Part shown: in pieces, positions 38,303 through 48,365 of the stretch
How positions within the stretch are numbered: position 1 is the stretch's first letter
How the letters are laid out: the number at the start of each line of letters is the position of its first letter
Translations under genes and position numbers: made by a program
DNA from: Natronohydrobacter thiooxidans
GTDB taxonomy: Bacteria; Pseudomonadota; Alphaproteobacteria; Rhodobacterales; Rhodobacteraceae
Assembly (NCBI RefSeq): GCF_001884735.1
Contig: NZ_MJAP01000001.1
Location: forward strand, 62,001-126,000
Direction of reading: 5' to 3'
DNA length: 64,000 bases
Notes under the pieces: generated by a model
Databases searched by the model: none
The model's input: only the letters and a program-made list of their open reading frames with translations
What the model was told of the DNA's origin: nothing

Positions 38303-39481
38303 TTAGCTGTATAGACTGTTGCGAAGCCGCCTGAGCGCGTCTTCCAGTTCATCAATTGGCGTGACCATCGCCACGCGGATAAAGCCCTTGCCGGGATTTC
38401 CTCGCGCATCATCGCGCGCCAGATAGGCGCCCGGCAGCACGCGGATGCCGGTCTCGCGCCAGAGTTTCAGCGCAGCCTCTTCACCATCGCCGACCCGCAG
38501 CCAGAGGAAGAAACCGGCCTCCGGCCCCTTGTATCCCGGCACACCTGCGAAGATGCGATCCGCCAGGGCATATTTCTGCTGATAGAGCGCGCGCGAGCGG
38601 TTCACATGCGCCTCGTCATTCCAGGCCGCTGCGGCGACATGCTGCAAGGTCTCGGGCAAGGGCGCACCGGCATAGGCGCGCAACTGGCGGATATGGCGGA
38701 TGCATTCCGGCCCGCCCGCAACAAAGCCGGAGCGCAGCCCCGGCAGGTTCGAGCGTTTCGAGAGCGAATGGAACGAGAGCACGCGCTCGGGATCGGCGCC
38801 CATCTCCTGCGCCACCTGCAACACCCCCGGCGGGGGCGTGTCGCGATAGATCTCGGAATAGCATTCATCCGCGAAGATGCGGAAATCATGGCGCTCGGCC
38901 AGCGTCAGCATCTCGCGCCAATAGGCGACATCCGCGACCGCGCCCTGCGGATTGCCGGGCGAGCAGATATAGGCAATCGCCACCCGGTCCAGCAGTTCCG
39001 GCGCCAGATCAGCGTAGCGCGGCAGATAGCCGGTCTCCTCGGTCGCGGGCACATAGACCGGCTCGGCCCCGACCGCCAAAGCGGCAACCGCATAGACCTG
39101 ATAAAACGGGTTCGGCGTCAGGATGACGGGCACGCCCCCGGCCTTGCGTTCGGGGCAGAGCGCAAGGGCTGCATTGAACAGCCCCTCGCGCGTGCCGTTC
39201 AGCACCATCAGCCGGTCCTGTGCCAGATCCACCCCGTAACGCCGCGCGATCCAGCCCTGAATCGCCTCCAGCAAGGGCGCGATCCCCTCATTCGCGGGGT
39301 ATCTCGCGAAACCGTCCAGATGCGCATTCAGCACCTCGGCCAGAAAGGGCGGCAATTCATGGCGCGGCTCGCCGATCGACATGGCGACAGGCACACCACC
39401 GGGCTGGTGGTGATCCAGAAGCGCCCGCAAACGCGGAAACGCATATTCCGGCAGGTTCGAAAACCGCTCAGGGAATGCCAT
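38303..39481 (-). CDS. Class I/II aminotransferase, DapC-like (succinyldiaminopimelate transaminase)
   Basis: 392 residues, PLP fold type I. Motifs: [51 protein letters not shown] (Asn), [10 protein letters not shown] (Asp and Tyr) and [19 protein letters not shown] with the catalytic Lys. The overall match is to the N-succinyl-LL-diaminopimelate aminotransferases of lysine/peptidoglycan synthesis. Other class I transaminases cannot be excluded. It ends 13 bases before the ftsK ATG, so the two are probably one transcript. Confidence 0.88.
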   Translation of the reverse strand: MAFPERFSNLPEYAFPRLRALLDHHQPGGVPVAMSIGEPRHELPPFLAEVLNAHLDGFARYPANEGIAPLLEAIQGWIARRYGVDLAQDRLMVLNGTREGLFNAALALCPERKAGGVPVILTPNPFYQVYAVAALAVGAEPVYVPATEETGYLPRYADLAPELLDRVAIAYICSPGNPQGAVADVAYWREMLTLAERHDFRIFADECYSEIYRDTPPPGVLQVAQEMGADPERVLSFHSLSKRSNLPGLRSGFVAGGPECIRHIRQLRAYAGAPLPETLQHVAAAAWNDEAHVNRSRALYQQKYALADRIFAGVPGYKGPEAGFFLWLRVGDGEEAALKLWRETGIRVLPGAYLARDDARGNPGKGFIRVAMVTPIDELEDALRRLRNSLYS

Positions 39482-39655
39482 GGACTGCCTCAACTGCTCG
39501 GGATCTTTTGCCCCTTTTGCGGGCAGGATAACGCGACAGGCGGCGCGGGTCCAGAAAAACGCATGAACTTTGCCAGATAAACCCGCGAAATTGTGGCTTT
39601 TTCGCAGATCACTCGGTGCGAATACTACATATCGACGTCGGCCCGGCTCTAACGA

Positions 39656-40681
39656 CTACAGATAGCCCGGTTGCCCTTGCCCCGCCCTCTCGGGCCGGGT
39701 CCAGTGCAGCAGGATGGCGAGCATCAGGGCAAGAAACTGAACCGCAATTCCCAGAGCAGACAGGAGCCGGATTGCGAAATCCGGGTCCAGATGCGCGCGC
39801 AGCCAGAGTTCTGTCGCGAATACCACCGCCTCGCTTCCAATGGCCAGCACAGCAAAGACCAGCGCGATGCGCCGCAATGGCCATCCCGCGTTCAGGCTCA
39901 GCAATGCCGCAACCACCAGCGCCTTTGCACTGGTCAATTCATAGGAGAAATGGGCGGAGGTAAAAGCCAGCAGCGCGCGTTCCAGCCGAAGGGCAACGCT
40001 GTGCTGACCCAGTGCAAGAACAAGATCCGGCACGACATAGATGAAGAATGACAGGGCAAAACTGGCCGCAGCTGCCAGCATCCAGGGCCGGGCCGCTGCG
40101 GGAACATCACCGCGCCGGGACGGGCGCAGGGCGAGTACCGTGACCAGCGCGATCATCAGCCCCCAGAATACCGGCAAAGCCTCATGGCGCAGCAAGGGAA
40201 TGCCGAAGGACAGGATCACAAGTGCCGCGAACAGGCCCCATGCCAGCGGGCGCGGATAGAATCTCAGACAGGCCAGCGCGAGCGCAAAGCCCATCGTCAC
40301 CGGCACCACCCACAAGAACATTTCGGCGAGAGACAGCAGCGGGGCAACCATCGCGCCCTCCATGCCGCCGGACAGAATGCCGAAGGCCAGCAGATCCGGC
40401 AGCACGACGATCAGCACTGCGCCGCCAAGCCCTACGCGGAAGGCGAGGCGCCCATAGGCAGAGGCCGCAAGCCCCATTGCCAGAACCGCAAGACCAAGCG
40501 CTGCGACCTGCTGCATCGCCGAGGACAGGACCACCAGCCGGGCAACCGGTCCGTCAAAACCCGTGCGCTCGATCTCTGCAACATAGGCGCCCGCCAGCGA
40601 GTACTGAAACATCGGGGCGGCGAAATAGACGACCAGCAGTCCCGTCATCACCGAGCACAGGCGCTGCGGAGCCGCGCTCAT
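39656..40681 (-). CDS. Polytopic membrane protein of unknown function
   Basis: About 341 residues, nearly all hydrophobic, with around nine to ten predicted helices (LLVVYFAAPMFQYSLAGAYVAEI, AALGLAVLAMGLAASAYG, GLFAALVILSFGIPLL, FWGLMIALVTVLAL, RIALVFAVLAIGSEAVVFA and others). No cofactor or transporter motif recognised. The ATG at 40681 is 17 bases past the amidase stop; a GTG at 40705 overlapping the amidase is the alternative. Probably cotranscribed with the amidase. Confidence 0.7.
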   Translation of the reverse strand: MSAAPQRLCSVMTGLLVVYFAAPMFQYSLAGAYVAEIERTGFDGPVARLVVLSSAMQQVAALGLAVLAMGLAASAYGRLAFRVGLGGAVLIVVLPDLLAFGILSGGMEGAMVAPLLSLAEMFLWVVPVTMGFALALACLRFYPRPLAWGLFAALVILSFGIPLLRHEALPVFWGLMIALVTVLALRPSRRGDVPAAARPWMLAAAASFALSFFIYVVPDLVLALGQHSVALRLERALLAFTSAHFSYELTSAKALVVAALLSLNAGWPLRRIALVFAVLAIGSEAVVFATELWLRAHLDPDFAIRLLSALGIAVQFLALMLAILLHWTRPERAGQGQPGYL

Positions 40682-40697
40682 GCGCTTGCCGGGTAGG

Positions 40698-42035
40698 TCA
40701 TGCACGCGCCAGCGCCAGTTCCACCCCCGCCCCCAGACGCAGCAGCCGGTCTTCCTGCATCGGCGGACACATCAGGCTGATCCCGACCGAGGGCACGCCC
40801 GTCGGCAAGGTCAGCACGCAAAGCCCCAGCAGATTGCCGATCCTTGTGTTGCGCAGCGTCAGCAGGTTCTCGGTGGTGAAATAGGCGTGATCGCGCAACA
40901 GCCGCGCGGCATTGGGCGGCAGGTTGGGCGTGGTGGGCAGAAGCACCGCATCATAGCCCGCCACAGCCGCCAGATAGGCCGCGCGATGGCGCTCCAGCGC
41001 CGCCCATGCATCCAGATAATCCGTCGCCAGATGATCGCGGCCCGAGCGGAAGCGCTCCAGCACCGGTGAGAACATCACGCCGGGATCGGTCTCGATCAGA
41101 TGGCGCCATTGCGCAAAGCATTCGGGCGTGTAGATCACCGCCGAGAGCGCCAGCGCCTCTTCCACCGGGGCGAGCATGGCCGTCTCGACGCTGGCCCCGG
41201 CGCTTTCCAGCGCGGCCACGGCATCGCTGAACCCGTCCTGAATGGTCGGGCGGCTGTCCACGAAAGGCGCGCCTTCCAGCACCAGAAAGCGCCGCCCGGC
41301 CACTGTCGCGCCGCGCAGATCGGGCAGGGGGCGGTTTTCCATGCCCGCCAATGCCAGCGCGCAATCCTCGACCGTGCGCGCAAGCGGCCCCACAGTGTCG
41401 AATTTCGGCGCCAGCGGCACCGCGCCTTGCAGCGACAGCCGCCCCGATGTGGTCTTGAGCCCGACCAGATCATTCCAGGCCGCCGGAACCCGCACCGACC
41501 CGCCCGTATCCGACCCGATGGCCAGCGCCGCCAGCCCGAAGGCCACCGATGCCGCCGCGCCCGAGGATGACCCCCCCGGCACCGCCTCCAGATCATTATA
41601 GCAAGGCGGTGTTGCCGTGACCGGGTTCAGCCCCAGCCCGGAATAGGCAAACTCGGTCATATGGGTCTTGCCCAGACAGATCGTGCCCGCCGCCGTCAGG
41701 GCGCGCAGCACTGCGGCATCCGTATCGGGGATGCGGCCCTTCAACAGCGCGGTGCCCGATTCCGTGGCCACGCCCGCCGTGTCGAACAGGTCTTTCCACG
41801 ACAGCGGCACCCCATCCAGCGGGCCAAGCCGCAGCCCGGCGCGGGCGCGCGTGCGCGCGGCCATAGCTTCGGTCAGGGCGCGTTCGGGCGTGGTGCGCGC
41901 ATAGATGCGGGTGCCCATCGGATGCGCCTCGATTGCGGCAAGATAGTCTTCGGTCAGGGCAAGCGGGCAAAGCCCCCCTGCACCGATCCTGCGCCCGGTT
42001 TCAGCGGCGGACAGGGTAAGCGGGCTGGACGTCAT
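40698..42035 (-). CDS. Amidase (amidase-signature family)
   Basis: 445 residues. The Ser-cisSer-Lys hydrolase signature is complete: the Lys in VPLSWKDLFDTAG, the glycine-serine stretch PGGSSSGAAASVAFGLAALAIGSDTGGSVRVPAAW with cis-Ser and nucleophile Ser, and LVGLKTTSGRLS. It could hydrolyse small amides. Glutamyl-tRNA amidotransferase GatA is unlikely because of the length and absence of gatB/gatC nearby. The ATG at 42035 has AAAGG 9 bases upstream; a GTG three codons earlier lacks spacing. Divergent from the ubiH-like gene. Confidence 0.9.
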   Translation of the reverse strand: MTSSPLTLSAAETGRRIGAGGLCPLALTEDYLAAIEAHPMGTRIYARTTPERALTEAMAARTRARAGLRLGPLDGVPLSWKDLFDTAGVATESGTALLKGRIPDTDAAVLRALTAAGTICLGKTHMTEFAYSGLGLNPVTATPPCYNDLEAVPGGSSSGAAASVAFGLAALAIGSDTGGSVRVPAAWNDLVGLKTTSGRLSLQGAVPLAPKFDTVGPLARTVEDCALALAGMENRPLPDLRGATVAGRRFLVLEGAPFVDSRPTIQDGFSDAVAALESAGASVETAMLAPVEEALALSAVIYTPECFAQWRHLIETDPGVMFSPVLERFRSGRDHLATDYLDAWAALERHRAAYLAAVAGYDAVLLPTTPNLPPNAARLLRDHAYFTTENLLTLRNTRIGNLLGLCVLTLPTGVPSVGISLMCPPMQEDRLLRLGAGVELALARA

Positions 42036-42164
42036 GGCAGTCACCTTTCAGGGGGGCCGGGCTATCTACCCCGCGCTACTGGAAGATATTTGGACAAAAC
42101 AGAAATGGGAAGAGCGTAGCTTTTGCCGCATGGACAAGCGCCGCCCGCATGCCATATCTCAATC

Positions 42165-43391
42165 ATGACACATGATACTGACATTCTGATCATAGGCGGC
42201 GGGCTGAACGGACCTTCCCTTGCGCTGGCGCTTGCGCAGGCCGGTCTGCGGGTAACTGTGCTCGACGCGCTGCCCCGCGAGACCCGCGCCGCGCCGGAAT
42301 TTGACGGGCGCGCCTATGCGCTGGCGCTGGGCTCCAGCCGGGTTCTCGCTGCATTGGGGGTCTGGGAGAAGCTGGCCGATCACGCCCAGCCGATCCTGCA
42401 GGTCAAGGCCAGTGACGGGCGTGCAGGCGAAGGCGCCGCGCCCTTCTTCCTGCATTTCGACGCGGCCGAGCTGGAAGAAGGCCCGATGGGCCATATGCTG
42501 GAGGACCGCTTCCTGCGCGCAGCACTTCTCGACGCGATGGATGCGGCGCCGGAAATCACCCATCGCGCGCAGGCGCGCGTTGTGGCGCAGAGCACTGACG
42601 CGACCGGCGCGCAGGTCGCGCTGGCAGATGGCAGCATTTTGCGCGCGCGCCTGCTGATCGGCTGTGACGGGCGCGAAAGCGGCACCGCGCAGCGCGCAGG
42701 CATCCGCCGCAGCGGCTGGGATTACGGCCAGACCGCGCTGGTCTGCGCCATCGAGCACGCCCTGCCGCATGACGGGATCGCGCATCAGTTCTTCATGCCC
42801 GCCGGGCCGCTGGCGATCCTGCCCCTGCCCGGCAACCGCTCGTCGATTGTCTGGAGCGAGGCCACCGCCACCGCTGCCGCCATCCACGCGCTGGATGATG
42901 CGGCCTATCTCGACGCCCTGCGCCCGTGTTTCGGCGATTTTCTGGGCGAGATCGCACTTGCAGGGCAGCGCTATGCCTATCCGCTGAAACTGACCATCGC
43001 CAACAGCTTCATCGGCCCGCGCCTTGCACTGGTGGGCGATGCGGCGCATGGGATGCACCCGATTGCCGGTCAGGGCTTCAATTTCGGCCTGCGCGATGTG
43101 GCGGCACTGGCCGAAGTCGTGACCTTGGCGGCCCGACGCGGCGAGGATATCGCCTCGCCCCTCGTGCTGGAACGCTACCAGCAATGGCGGCGCTTTGACA
43201 CGATGCTGATGGCGGTCGGCACCGACAGCGTGAACCGGCTGTTTTCCAATGACAACACGCTTCTGCGCGGGCTGCGCGATCTTGGCATGGGCGCGGTCTC
43301 GGCCATCCCGGCGCTCCGCCGCAGCTTCATGCGCGAAGCGGCGGGCCTGACCGGCGACCTGCCCCGGCTGATGCGCGGGCAGCGGGTCTAG
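42165..43391 (+). CDS. UbiH/UbiF/VisC-family FAD-dependent hydroxylase
   Basis: 408 residues. FAD-binding motif 1 (ILIIGGGLNGPSLALALAQAGLRVTVLDA), the DG-type motif (ARLLIGCDGRESGTAQRAGIRR) and the GD motif (ALVGDAAHGMHPIAGQGFNFGLRDVAALAEV) define the ubiquinone hydroxylase group. These enzymes add hydroxyls to the polyprenylated ring during ubiquinone synthesis. Which ring position cannot be told from sequence. The ATG at 42165 begins the dinucleotide fold. Its last four bases overlap the stop of the convergent VOC gene. Confidence 0.92.
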   Translation: MTHDTDILIIGGGLNGPSLALALAQAGLRVTVLDALPRETRAAPEFDGRAYALALGSSRVLAALGVWEKLADHAQPILQVKASDGRAGEGAAPFFLHFDAAELEEGPMGHMLEDRFLRAALLDAMDAAPEITHRAQARVVAQSTDATGAQVALADGSILRARLLIGCDGRESGTAQRAGIRRSGWDYGQTALVCAIEHALPHDGIAHQFFMPAGPLAILPLPGNRSSIVWSEATATAAAIHALDDAAYLDALRPCFGDFLGEIALAGQRYAYPLKLTIANSFIGPRLALVGDAAHGMHPIAGQGFNFGLRDVAALAEVVTLAARRGEDIASPLVLERYQQWRRFDTMLMAVGTDSVNRLFSNDNTLLRGLRDLGMGAVSAIPALRRSFMREAAGLTGDLPRLMRGQRV

Positions 43392-43864
43392 GCTTCGGCC
43401 AGCAGCGCCGCCACATCCAGTCGCGTATTGCCCATGCGCAGCGCGCCCTCCGCATCGCGCGGCCAGTCCTCGGGCGCACGGTCGCGGTAAAGCTCCACCC
43501 CGTTCCCGTCCGGGTCGCGCAGATAGACCGCCTCGGACACACCGTGATCGGCGGCGCCCTCCAGCGCATAGCCCGCCGCCAGAACCCGGCCCAGCGCCTG
43601 CGCCAGCCCGCGCCGGTCGGGATAGAGCACCGCCAGATGATACAGCCCCGCAAATCCGCCCGGCGCGGGCGCGGCGCCCGCACTTTCCCAGGTGTTCAGC
43701 CCGATATGATGGTGATAGCCATCCGCGCCCATGAATGCCGCCTGCGGCCCGTAGCGCTGGGTCAGCTCGAACCCCAGCAACTGATAGAACCCGATCGCGC
43801 GTTCCAGATCCGCGACTTTCAGATGCACATGGCCGATCTGCGGCCCGCCTGATGACCTCTGCAT
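43388..43864 (-). CDS. VOC-family (glyoxalase/extradiol dioxygenase-like) protein
   Basis: 158 residues. Paired beta-alpha-beta-beta-beta modules typical of the vicinal oxygen chelate superfamily. Candidate metal ligands are the His in IGHVHLKVADLERAIGFYQ, the His cluster GYHHHIGLNTWES, the His in LYHLAVLYPD and the Glu in DPDGNGVELYRDR. This resembles catechol-2,3-dioxygenase-like glyoxalases; substrate unknown. Start is at the ATG just before the first strand. Confidence 0.85.
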   Translation of the reverse strand: MQRSSGGPQIGHVHLKVADLERAIGFYQLLGFELTQRYGPQAAFMGADGYHHHIGLNTWESAGAAPAPGGFAGLYHLAVLYPDRRGLAQALGRVLAAGYALEGAADHGVSEAVYLRDPDGNGVELYRDRAPEDWPRDAEGALRMGNTRLDVAALLAEA

Positions 43865-44032
43865 GATAGAACTCCTTCTGCCATGATTTCAGATAGCCCC
43901 CGGAGGCCCCTCCCGATAGTCTCCAGAAATGCAGAGCCCCTGTGCGGCACCTCACCACCTTGTGACAATGCGCCCTGAACGAAAACGCCCCCAGACATCG
44001 TACTGTTCCGAAACAGCCAACCGGAGAGCCCC

Positions 44033-44668
44033 ATGCCCCTGCGCGCCCTGACCCTTGCCCTGTTCACGCTGATGGCCAGTCTGACCCCTGCAGCGGCCCA
44101 GTCCACCCAGACCGCGCTTGTCGCAGGCGGCTGTTTCTGGTGCGTCGAGTCGGATTTCCGCCGCGTCGAGGGCGTGAGCGACGTGCGCGTCGGCTTTGCC
44201 GGTGGCACCACCCCCAATCCCGTCTATGACGATGTGGCGCGCGGGCGCACCGATCATCTGGAAGTCGCCGAAATCCGCTTCGACCCCGATCAGATCAGCT
44301 ATGACCAGATCCTGCATCTCTTCCTGCGCTCGGTCGATGTGACCGATGCGGGCGGGCAGTTCTGCGACCGGGGTGCGCATTACACCACCGCGATCTTCGC
44401 CACACCCGGCCAGATGGCCAGCGCGCAGGCCGCCATCACCGCGGCCGAGGCCGAACTGGGCCGCGCCATCGTCACCCCCGTGCGGCCCAGCGCAACCTTC
44501 TACCCCGCCGATGAGTTCCACCAGAATTACGCCAATTCCACCGAGCGCACCCTGACCCGCTTCGGCTGGGTCGAACGCCGCGACGCCTATAAGCGCTATC
44601 GCGAAGCCTGCGGCCGGGACGCGCGGGTGCGCCAGATCTGGGGCGCCTCAGCCGCTTTCGCCAAGTAA
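44033..44668 (+). CDS. msrA: Peptide methionine sulfoxide reductase MsrA, exported
   Basis: 211 residues. A signal peptide (MPLRALTLALFTLMASLTPAAAQ) precedes the MsrA domain with the nucleophilic Cys in GGCFWCVESDF, the downstream VGFAGGTTPNPVYDDVARGRTDHLEVAEIRFDP and the YYTTAIF-like HYTTAIFAT block. It reduces methionine-S-sulfoxide, and the signal peptide points to repair of periplasmic proteins. Resolving cysteines may be those in QFCDRGAH and the C-terminal EACGRD. The 3' end overlaps the convergent ribokinase gene by 21 bases. Confidence 0.92.
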   Translation: MPLRALTLALFTLMASLTPAAAQSTQTALVAGGCFWCVESDFRRVEGVSDVRVGFAGGTTPNPVYDDVARGRTDHLEVAEIRFDPDQISYDQILHLFLRSVDVTDAGGQFCDRGAHYTTAIFATPGQMASAQAAITAAEAELGRAIVTPVRPSATFYPADEFHQNYANSTERTLTRFGWVERRDAYKRYREACGRDARVRQIWGASAAFAK

Positions 44669-45526
44669 CGCCTCGATCTCTTCCAGCACGGGCATCGCCG
44701 CCGCCGTGCCCGCGCGCGACACTTGCAGCGCCGCCGCCGCTGCGGCAAAGCGCATCGCCGCATCCGGGGTCTGGCCCGCATCCAGCGCCGCCGCCAGCGC
44801 CCCGGTGAAACAATCGCCCGCGCCGGTCGTATCCACCACCGCGACCGGCAGGGCCGCGACCTCGATCACCTCCATCCCGCGCGAGCGCCAGCTTGCCCCG
44901 GCAGCGCCGCGCGTGATCACCACATTCGAGACCGGCAGATCCTCGAAAGGCACATCCAGCGCCGCCTGCAATTGCGCCGCCTCGACCTCGTTCAGAACCA
45001 GTGTGTTGACGAAGGGCATCACCGCCTGCACCGCCGCCAGATCAAAAGGCGCTGCCGAGTAGATCACATCCATCCCCAGCCCCATCGCCGCTTCGGCCAG
45101 CGCCGCCTGATGCGCGGTCTCGTTCTGGATCAGCAGGATGTCATCCAGTTCGACCCCTTCCAGCGCCGCCAGCGCCGCGCCCAGATCCAGCGCGCCATTG
45201 GCTCCGGCATGCAGCACGATACTGTTCTCGCCCGCAGGATCGACCAGAATCACCGCATGTCCCGTCGCCCCCTCCAGCCGCTGCACGCCCCGGCAATCCA
45301 CCCCGGCGGCTTCCATCTCGAACAAAGCCGGGGCGCCATCCGCCCCCACCGCGCCGATATGGCGTACCTCGGCCCCGGCCCGCGCCGCCGCCACGGATTG
45401 ATTGGCCCCTTTGCCGCCCAGTTCCTGACGATAGCCGGACGAGGCCAGCGTCTCGCCCGGTGCGGGCAGATGCGGCAGCGCATAGAAATGATCAATATTG
45501 ATCGACCCGAAACACCAGACCGCCAT
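44648..45526 (-). CDS. rbsK: Ribokinase-like PfkB-family sugar kinase
   Basis: 292 residues. N-terminal WCFGSINIDHFYALPHLPAPGETLASSGYRQELGGKGANQSVAAARAG carries the ribokinase substrate site and GGKGAN motif. The C-terminal VVDTTGAGDCFTGALAAAL has the DTxGAGD anion hole and catalytic Asp. It probably phosphorylates ribose or a related pentose. No ribose transporter is adjacent, so the substrate is inferred from family only. The ATG at 45526 has a GGGGGG ribosome-binding site; long upstream in-frame sequence is repeat-derived and was excluded. Confidence 0.88.
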   Translation of the reverse strand: MAVWCFGSINIDHFYALPHLPAPGETLASSGYRQELGGKGANQSVAAARAGAEVRHIGAVGADGAPALFEMEAAGVDCRGVQRLEGATGHAVILVDPAGENSIVLHAGANGALDLGAALAALEGVELDDILLIQNETAHQAALAEAAMGLGMDVIYSAAPFDLAAVQAVMPFVNTLVLNEVEAAQLQAALDVPFEDLPVSNVVITRGAAGASWRSRGMEVIEVAALPVAVVDTTGAGDCFTGALAAALDAGQTPDAAMRFAAAAAALQVSRAGTAAAMPVLEEIEALLGESG

Positions 45527-45599
45527 ATGCGCCCCCTGCCTGCAATTTCGCCGCAGAATGGCACTCCGCCGCACTGCTGTCGAGCCTGCGGCCTGTTTC

Positions 45600-45670
45600 A
45601 TTTTCTTGCCGCAAATACTCTGGGGGTGAAACCAGCCCGTCAGGGCTGGTGAGGGGGCAACGCCCCCTTT
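45600..45670. repeat. Intergenic repeat, full copy 1 (core plus two hairpins)
   Basis: A 21-base core (45600-45620, ATTTTCTTGCC then GCAAATACTC) is followed by a TGGGGG spacer. Then come an 8-bp hairpin (ACCAGCCC / GGGCTGGT, 45631-45650) and a 6-bp hairpin (GGGGGC / GCCCCC, 45653-45667) ending in TTT. The same architecture recurs at 51479-51543. It sits between the divergent rbsK and mutS genes, where a terminator is not expected. Confidence 0.8.
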
Positions 45671-45729
45671 CCCCCGTCCGCCCCTTTCGCTAGTTTCGCG
45701 CGGAATGCGCAAACAGGAGCGGTGCCAGC

Positions 45730-48342
45730 GTGACCACCATCACCCCAATGATGCAGCAATATCTGGAGGTGAAATCCCAGCACCCCGATGCGCTGCTGTT
45801 CTACCGCATGGGCGATTTCTACGAGCTGTTCTTCGACGATGCCGTCGCCGCCGCGCAGGCGCTTGATATCGCGCTGACCAAACGCGGCCAGCATCTGGGC
45901 AAGGATATTCCGATGTGCGGCGTCCCCCATCACGCCGCCGAGGGCTATCTGCTGACGCTGATCCGCAAGGGCTTCCGCGTCGCCATTGCCGAACAGATGG
46001 AAACCCCCGAAGAGGCGAAGAAACGCGGCTCCAAATCCGTGGTGCAGCGCGATATCGTCCGCCTTGTGACCCCCGGCACGCTGACCGAGGATTCGCTTCT
46101 CGACGCCCGGCGCCATAATTTTCTGGCCGCCTATGCCGAACTTCGCGACGAGGGCGCGCTCGCGTTCGCCGATATCTCCACCGGCCAGATCCGCGTCACC
46201 CCCTGCACCCGCGCGCGCCTCTCGCCCGAGCTTGCCCGTCTCGCCCCGCGCGAGCTTCTGATCAGCGATCCCAAGGCCGAGGAGATCCGCCCCATCGCCG
46301 ATGATCTGAATATCGCGCTCACCGGGCTTGCCCCCTCCAGCTTCGACAGTCAGGCCGCCGAGGCCCGCCTCTGCGCGCTCTACAAGGTCTCATCCCTTGA
46401 CGGTTTCGGCCAGTTCACCCGCGCCGAGCGCGCCGCCCTTGGCGCGCTGATCGACTATCTCGACCTCACCCAGCGCGGCAAGCTGCCGCTGCTGCAACCC
46501 CCGGCCCGTGATCAGGCAGAGGCGCTGGTGCAGATCGACGCCGCCACGCGGCGCAATCTCGAACTGACCCAATCGCTCAGCGGTGCCCGCGAAGGCGCGC
46601 TGCTGCATGCCATCGACCGCACCGTGACCGCCGCCGGTGCGCGCCTGCTGGAGCGCCGCCTCGCCTCGCCCGCGCGCCATCTCGACACGATCCTCGCGCG
46701 CCAGCACGCGGTCACCGCCCTGCGTGCCGCCCCGCGTCTGCGCGCCGATCTGCGGTCGGCGCTGAAATCCGTCCCCGATCTCGACCGCGCGCTGTCGCGC
46801 CTTGCCCTTGACCGCGCGGGCCCGCGCGACATGGCCGCGATCCGCAACGCGCTTGCGGCGGCGCAGGATATCGCCGCCCTCGCCCCGCCCGATCTGCCGC
46901 CGCTCCTGCTTGAGGCCGCGCAATCCCTCACCGGCCATGACGCATTGCTCGACCTTCTCGACACTGCTCTGGTGGCCGAACCGCCGCTTCTGGCCCGCGA
47001 CGGTGGCTTCATCGCCCCCGGCCATGACGCCGATCTCGACGACGCCCGCCGCTTGCGCGATGAAGGCCGCGGCGTTATCGCCGCCATGCAGGCCGACTAT
47101 GCGCAGGATACCGGCATCCCCTCGCTGAAAATCAAGCATAACAATGTGCTGGGCTATTTCATCGAAGTCACCACCACCCATGCCGAGAAGATGCATGCGC
47201 TGTCAGAGCGCTATATCCACCGTCAGACCACTGCCAATCAGGTCCGCTTCACCACGCTGGATCTGTCGGAACTGGAAACCCGCATCCACAACGCCGGCGC
47301 CCGCGCGCTGGAGATCGAGAAACGCCATTTCGACGCGCTGCGCGCCGCCATCCTCGATCAGGCCGCACCCCTCGCCCAGACCGCCCGCGCGCTGGCCGAG
47401 ATTGACCTCGCGAGCGCGCTGGCAGAGATCGCCGAGGCCCAGAGCTGGTGCGCCCCGACCCTCGACACCTCGCGCGCCTTCCAGATCACCGGCGGGCGTC
47501 ATCCGGTCGTGGAACAGGCGCTGACCCGGCAGGGCCAGCCCTTTATCCCCAATGACTGCGACCTCAGCGCCTCGGACAGCGCCAAGATCTGGCTCCTGAC
47601 CGGCCCCAATATGGCGGGTAAATCGACCTTCCTGCGCCAGAATGCCCTGATCGCCATACTCGCCCAGATGGGCGCGCATGTGCCCGCGCAAGCTGCCCAT
47701 ATCGGCCTTGTGTCCCAAGTGTTCAGCCGTGTCGGCGCCTCGGACGATCTTGCGCGCGGGCGCTCGACCTTCATGGTCGAAATGGTCGAAACTGCCGCGA
47801 TCCTCAATCAGGCCGATGACCGCGCCCTTGTCATCCTTGATGAGATCGGGCGCGGCACTGCCACTTATGACGGGCTCTCCATCGCCTGGGCCACACTCGA
47901 ACATCTGCATGACGTGAACCGCGCCCGCGCGCTTTTCGCCACGCATTACCACGAAATGACCGCGCTCGCAGGCCGGCTGCACGGGGTCGAGAATGCCACT
48001 GTCAGCGTCAAGGAATGGGAAGGCGAGGTCATCTTCCTGCATGAAGTGCGCCGGGGCGCTGCTGATCGCAGCTACGGCGTACAGGTCGCCCGCCTCGCCG
48101 GTCTGCCCGATGCCGTGATCACCCGCGCCCGCGAGGTGCTGAGCGCGCTGGAGCAAGGCACCGACAGCTCGCCCAAGGCCGTGATCGACGATCTGCCGCT
48201 CTTCTCGGCGGCCAAACCCCCGGCCCCGAAACCGGCCCCAAACCCCGCCATGGAAAAACTCGCCCGGATCAATCCGGACGAGCTGACCCCGCGCGAGGCA
48301 TTGGAGCTGCTTTACGAGCTCAGATCGCTCAGCACATCCTGA
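45730..48342 (+). CDS. mutS: DNA mismatch repair protein MutS
   Basis: 870 residues, full length. The N-terminal mismatch-recognition domain has the F-x-E motif in [14 protein letters not shown]. Connector, lever and clamp regions follow. The ATPase has Walker [17 protein letters not shown] and the composite-site and Walker B motifs ([39 protein letters not shown]). The C-terminal helix-turn-helix and tail ([16 protein letters not shown]) support dimer/tetramer formation. It recognises mismatches and recruits MutL. The GTG at 45730 is supported by AGGAG ten bases upstream and begins the conserved TPMMQQY region. Confidence 0.97.
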   Translation: MTTITPMMQQYLEVKSQHPDALLFYRMGDFYELFFDDAVAAAQALDIALTKRGQHLGKDIPMCGVPHHAAEGYLLTLIRKGFRVAIAEQMETPEEAKKRGSKSVVQRDIVRLVTPGTLTEDSLLDARRHNFLAAYAELRDEGALAFADISTGQIRVTPCTRARLSPELARLAPRELLISDPKAEEIRPIADDLNIALTGLAPSSFDSQAAEARLCALYKVSSLDGFGQFTRAERAALGALIDYLDLTQRGKLPLLQPPARDQAEALVQIDAATRRNLELTQSLSGAREGALLHAIDRTVTAAGARLLERRLASPARHLDTILARQHAVTALRAAPRLRADLRSALKSVPDLDRALSRLALDRAGPRDMAAIRNALAAAQDIAALAPPDLPPLLLEAAQSLTGHDALLDLLDTALVAEPPLLARDGGFIAPGHDADLDDARRLRDEGRGVIAAMQADYAQDTGIPSLKIKHNNVLGYFIEVTTTHAEKMHALSERYIHRQTTANQVRFTTLDLSELETRIHNAGARALEIEKRHFDALRAAILDQAAPLAQTARALAEIDLASALAEIAEAQSWCAPTLDTSRAFQITGGRHPVVEQALTRQGQPFIPNDCDLSASDSAKIWLLTGPNMAGKSTFLRQNALIAILAQMGAHVPAQAAHIGLVSQVFSRVGASDDLARGRSTFMVEMVETAAILNQADDRALVILDEIGRGTATYDGLSIAWATLEHLHDVNRARALFATHYHEMTALAGRLHGVENATVSVKEWEGEVIFLHEVRRGAADRSYGVQVARLAGLPDAVITRAREVLSALEQGTDSSPKAVIDDLPLFSAAKPPAPKPAPNPAMEKLARINPDELTPREALELLYELRSLSTS

Positions 48343-48344
48343 TC

Positions 48345-48365
48345 ATTTTCTTGCCAGAAATACTC
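48345..48365. repeat. Intergenic repeat, core only (copy 2)
   Basis: The 21-base core (ATTTTCTTGCC then AGAAATACTC) lies between the convergent mutS and grpE stops and overlaps the grpE stop codon by two bases. No hairpins follow, so this is a partial copy or a remnant. Confidence 0.6.
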
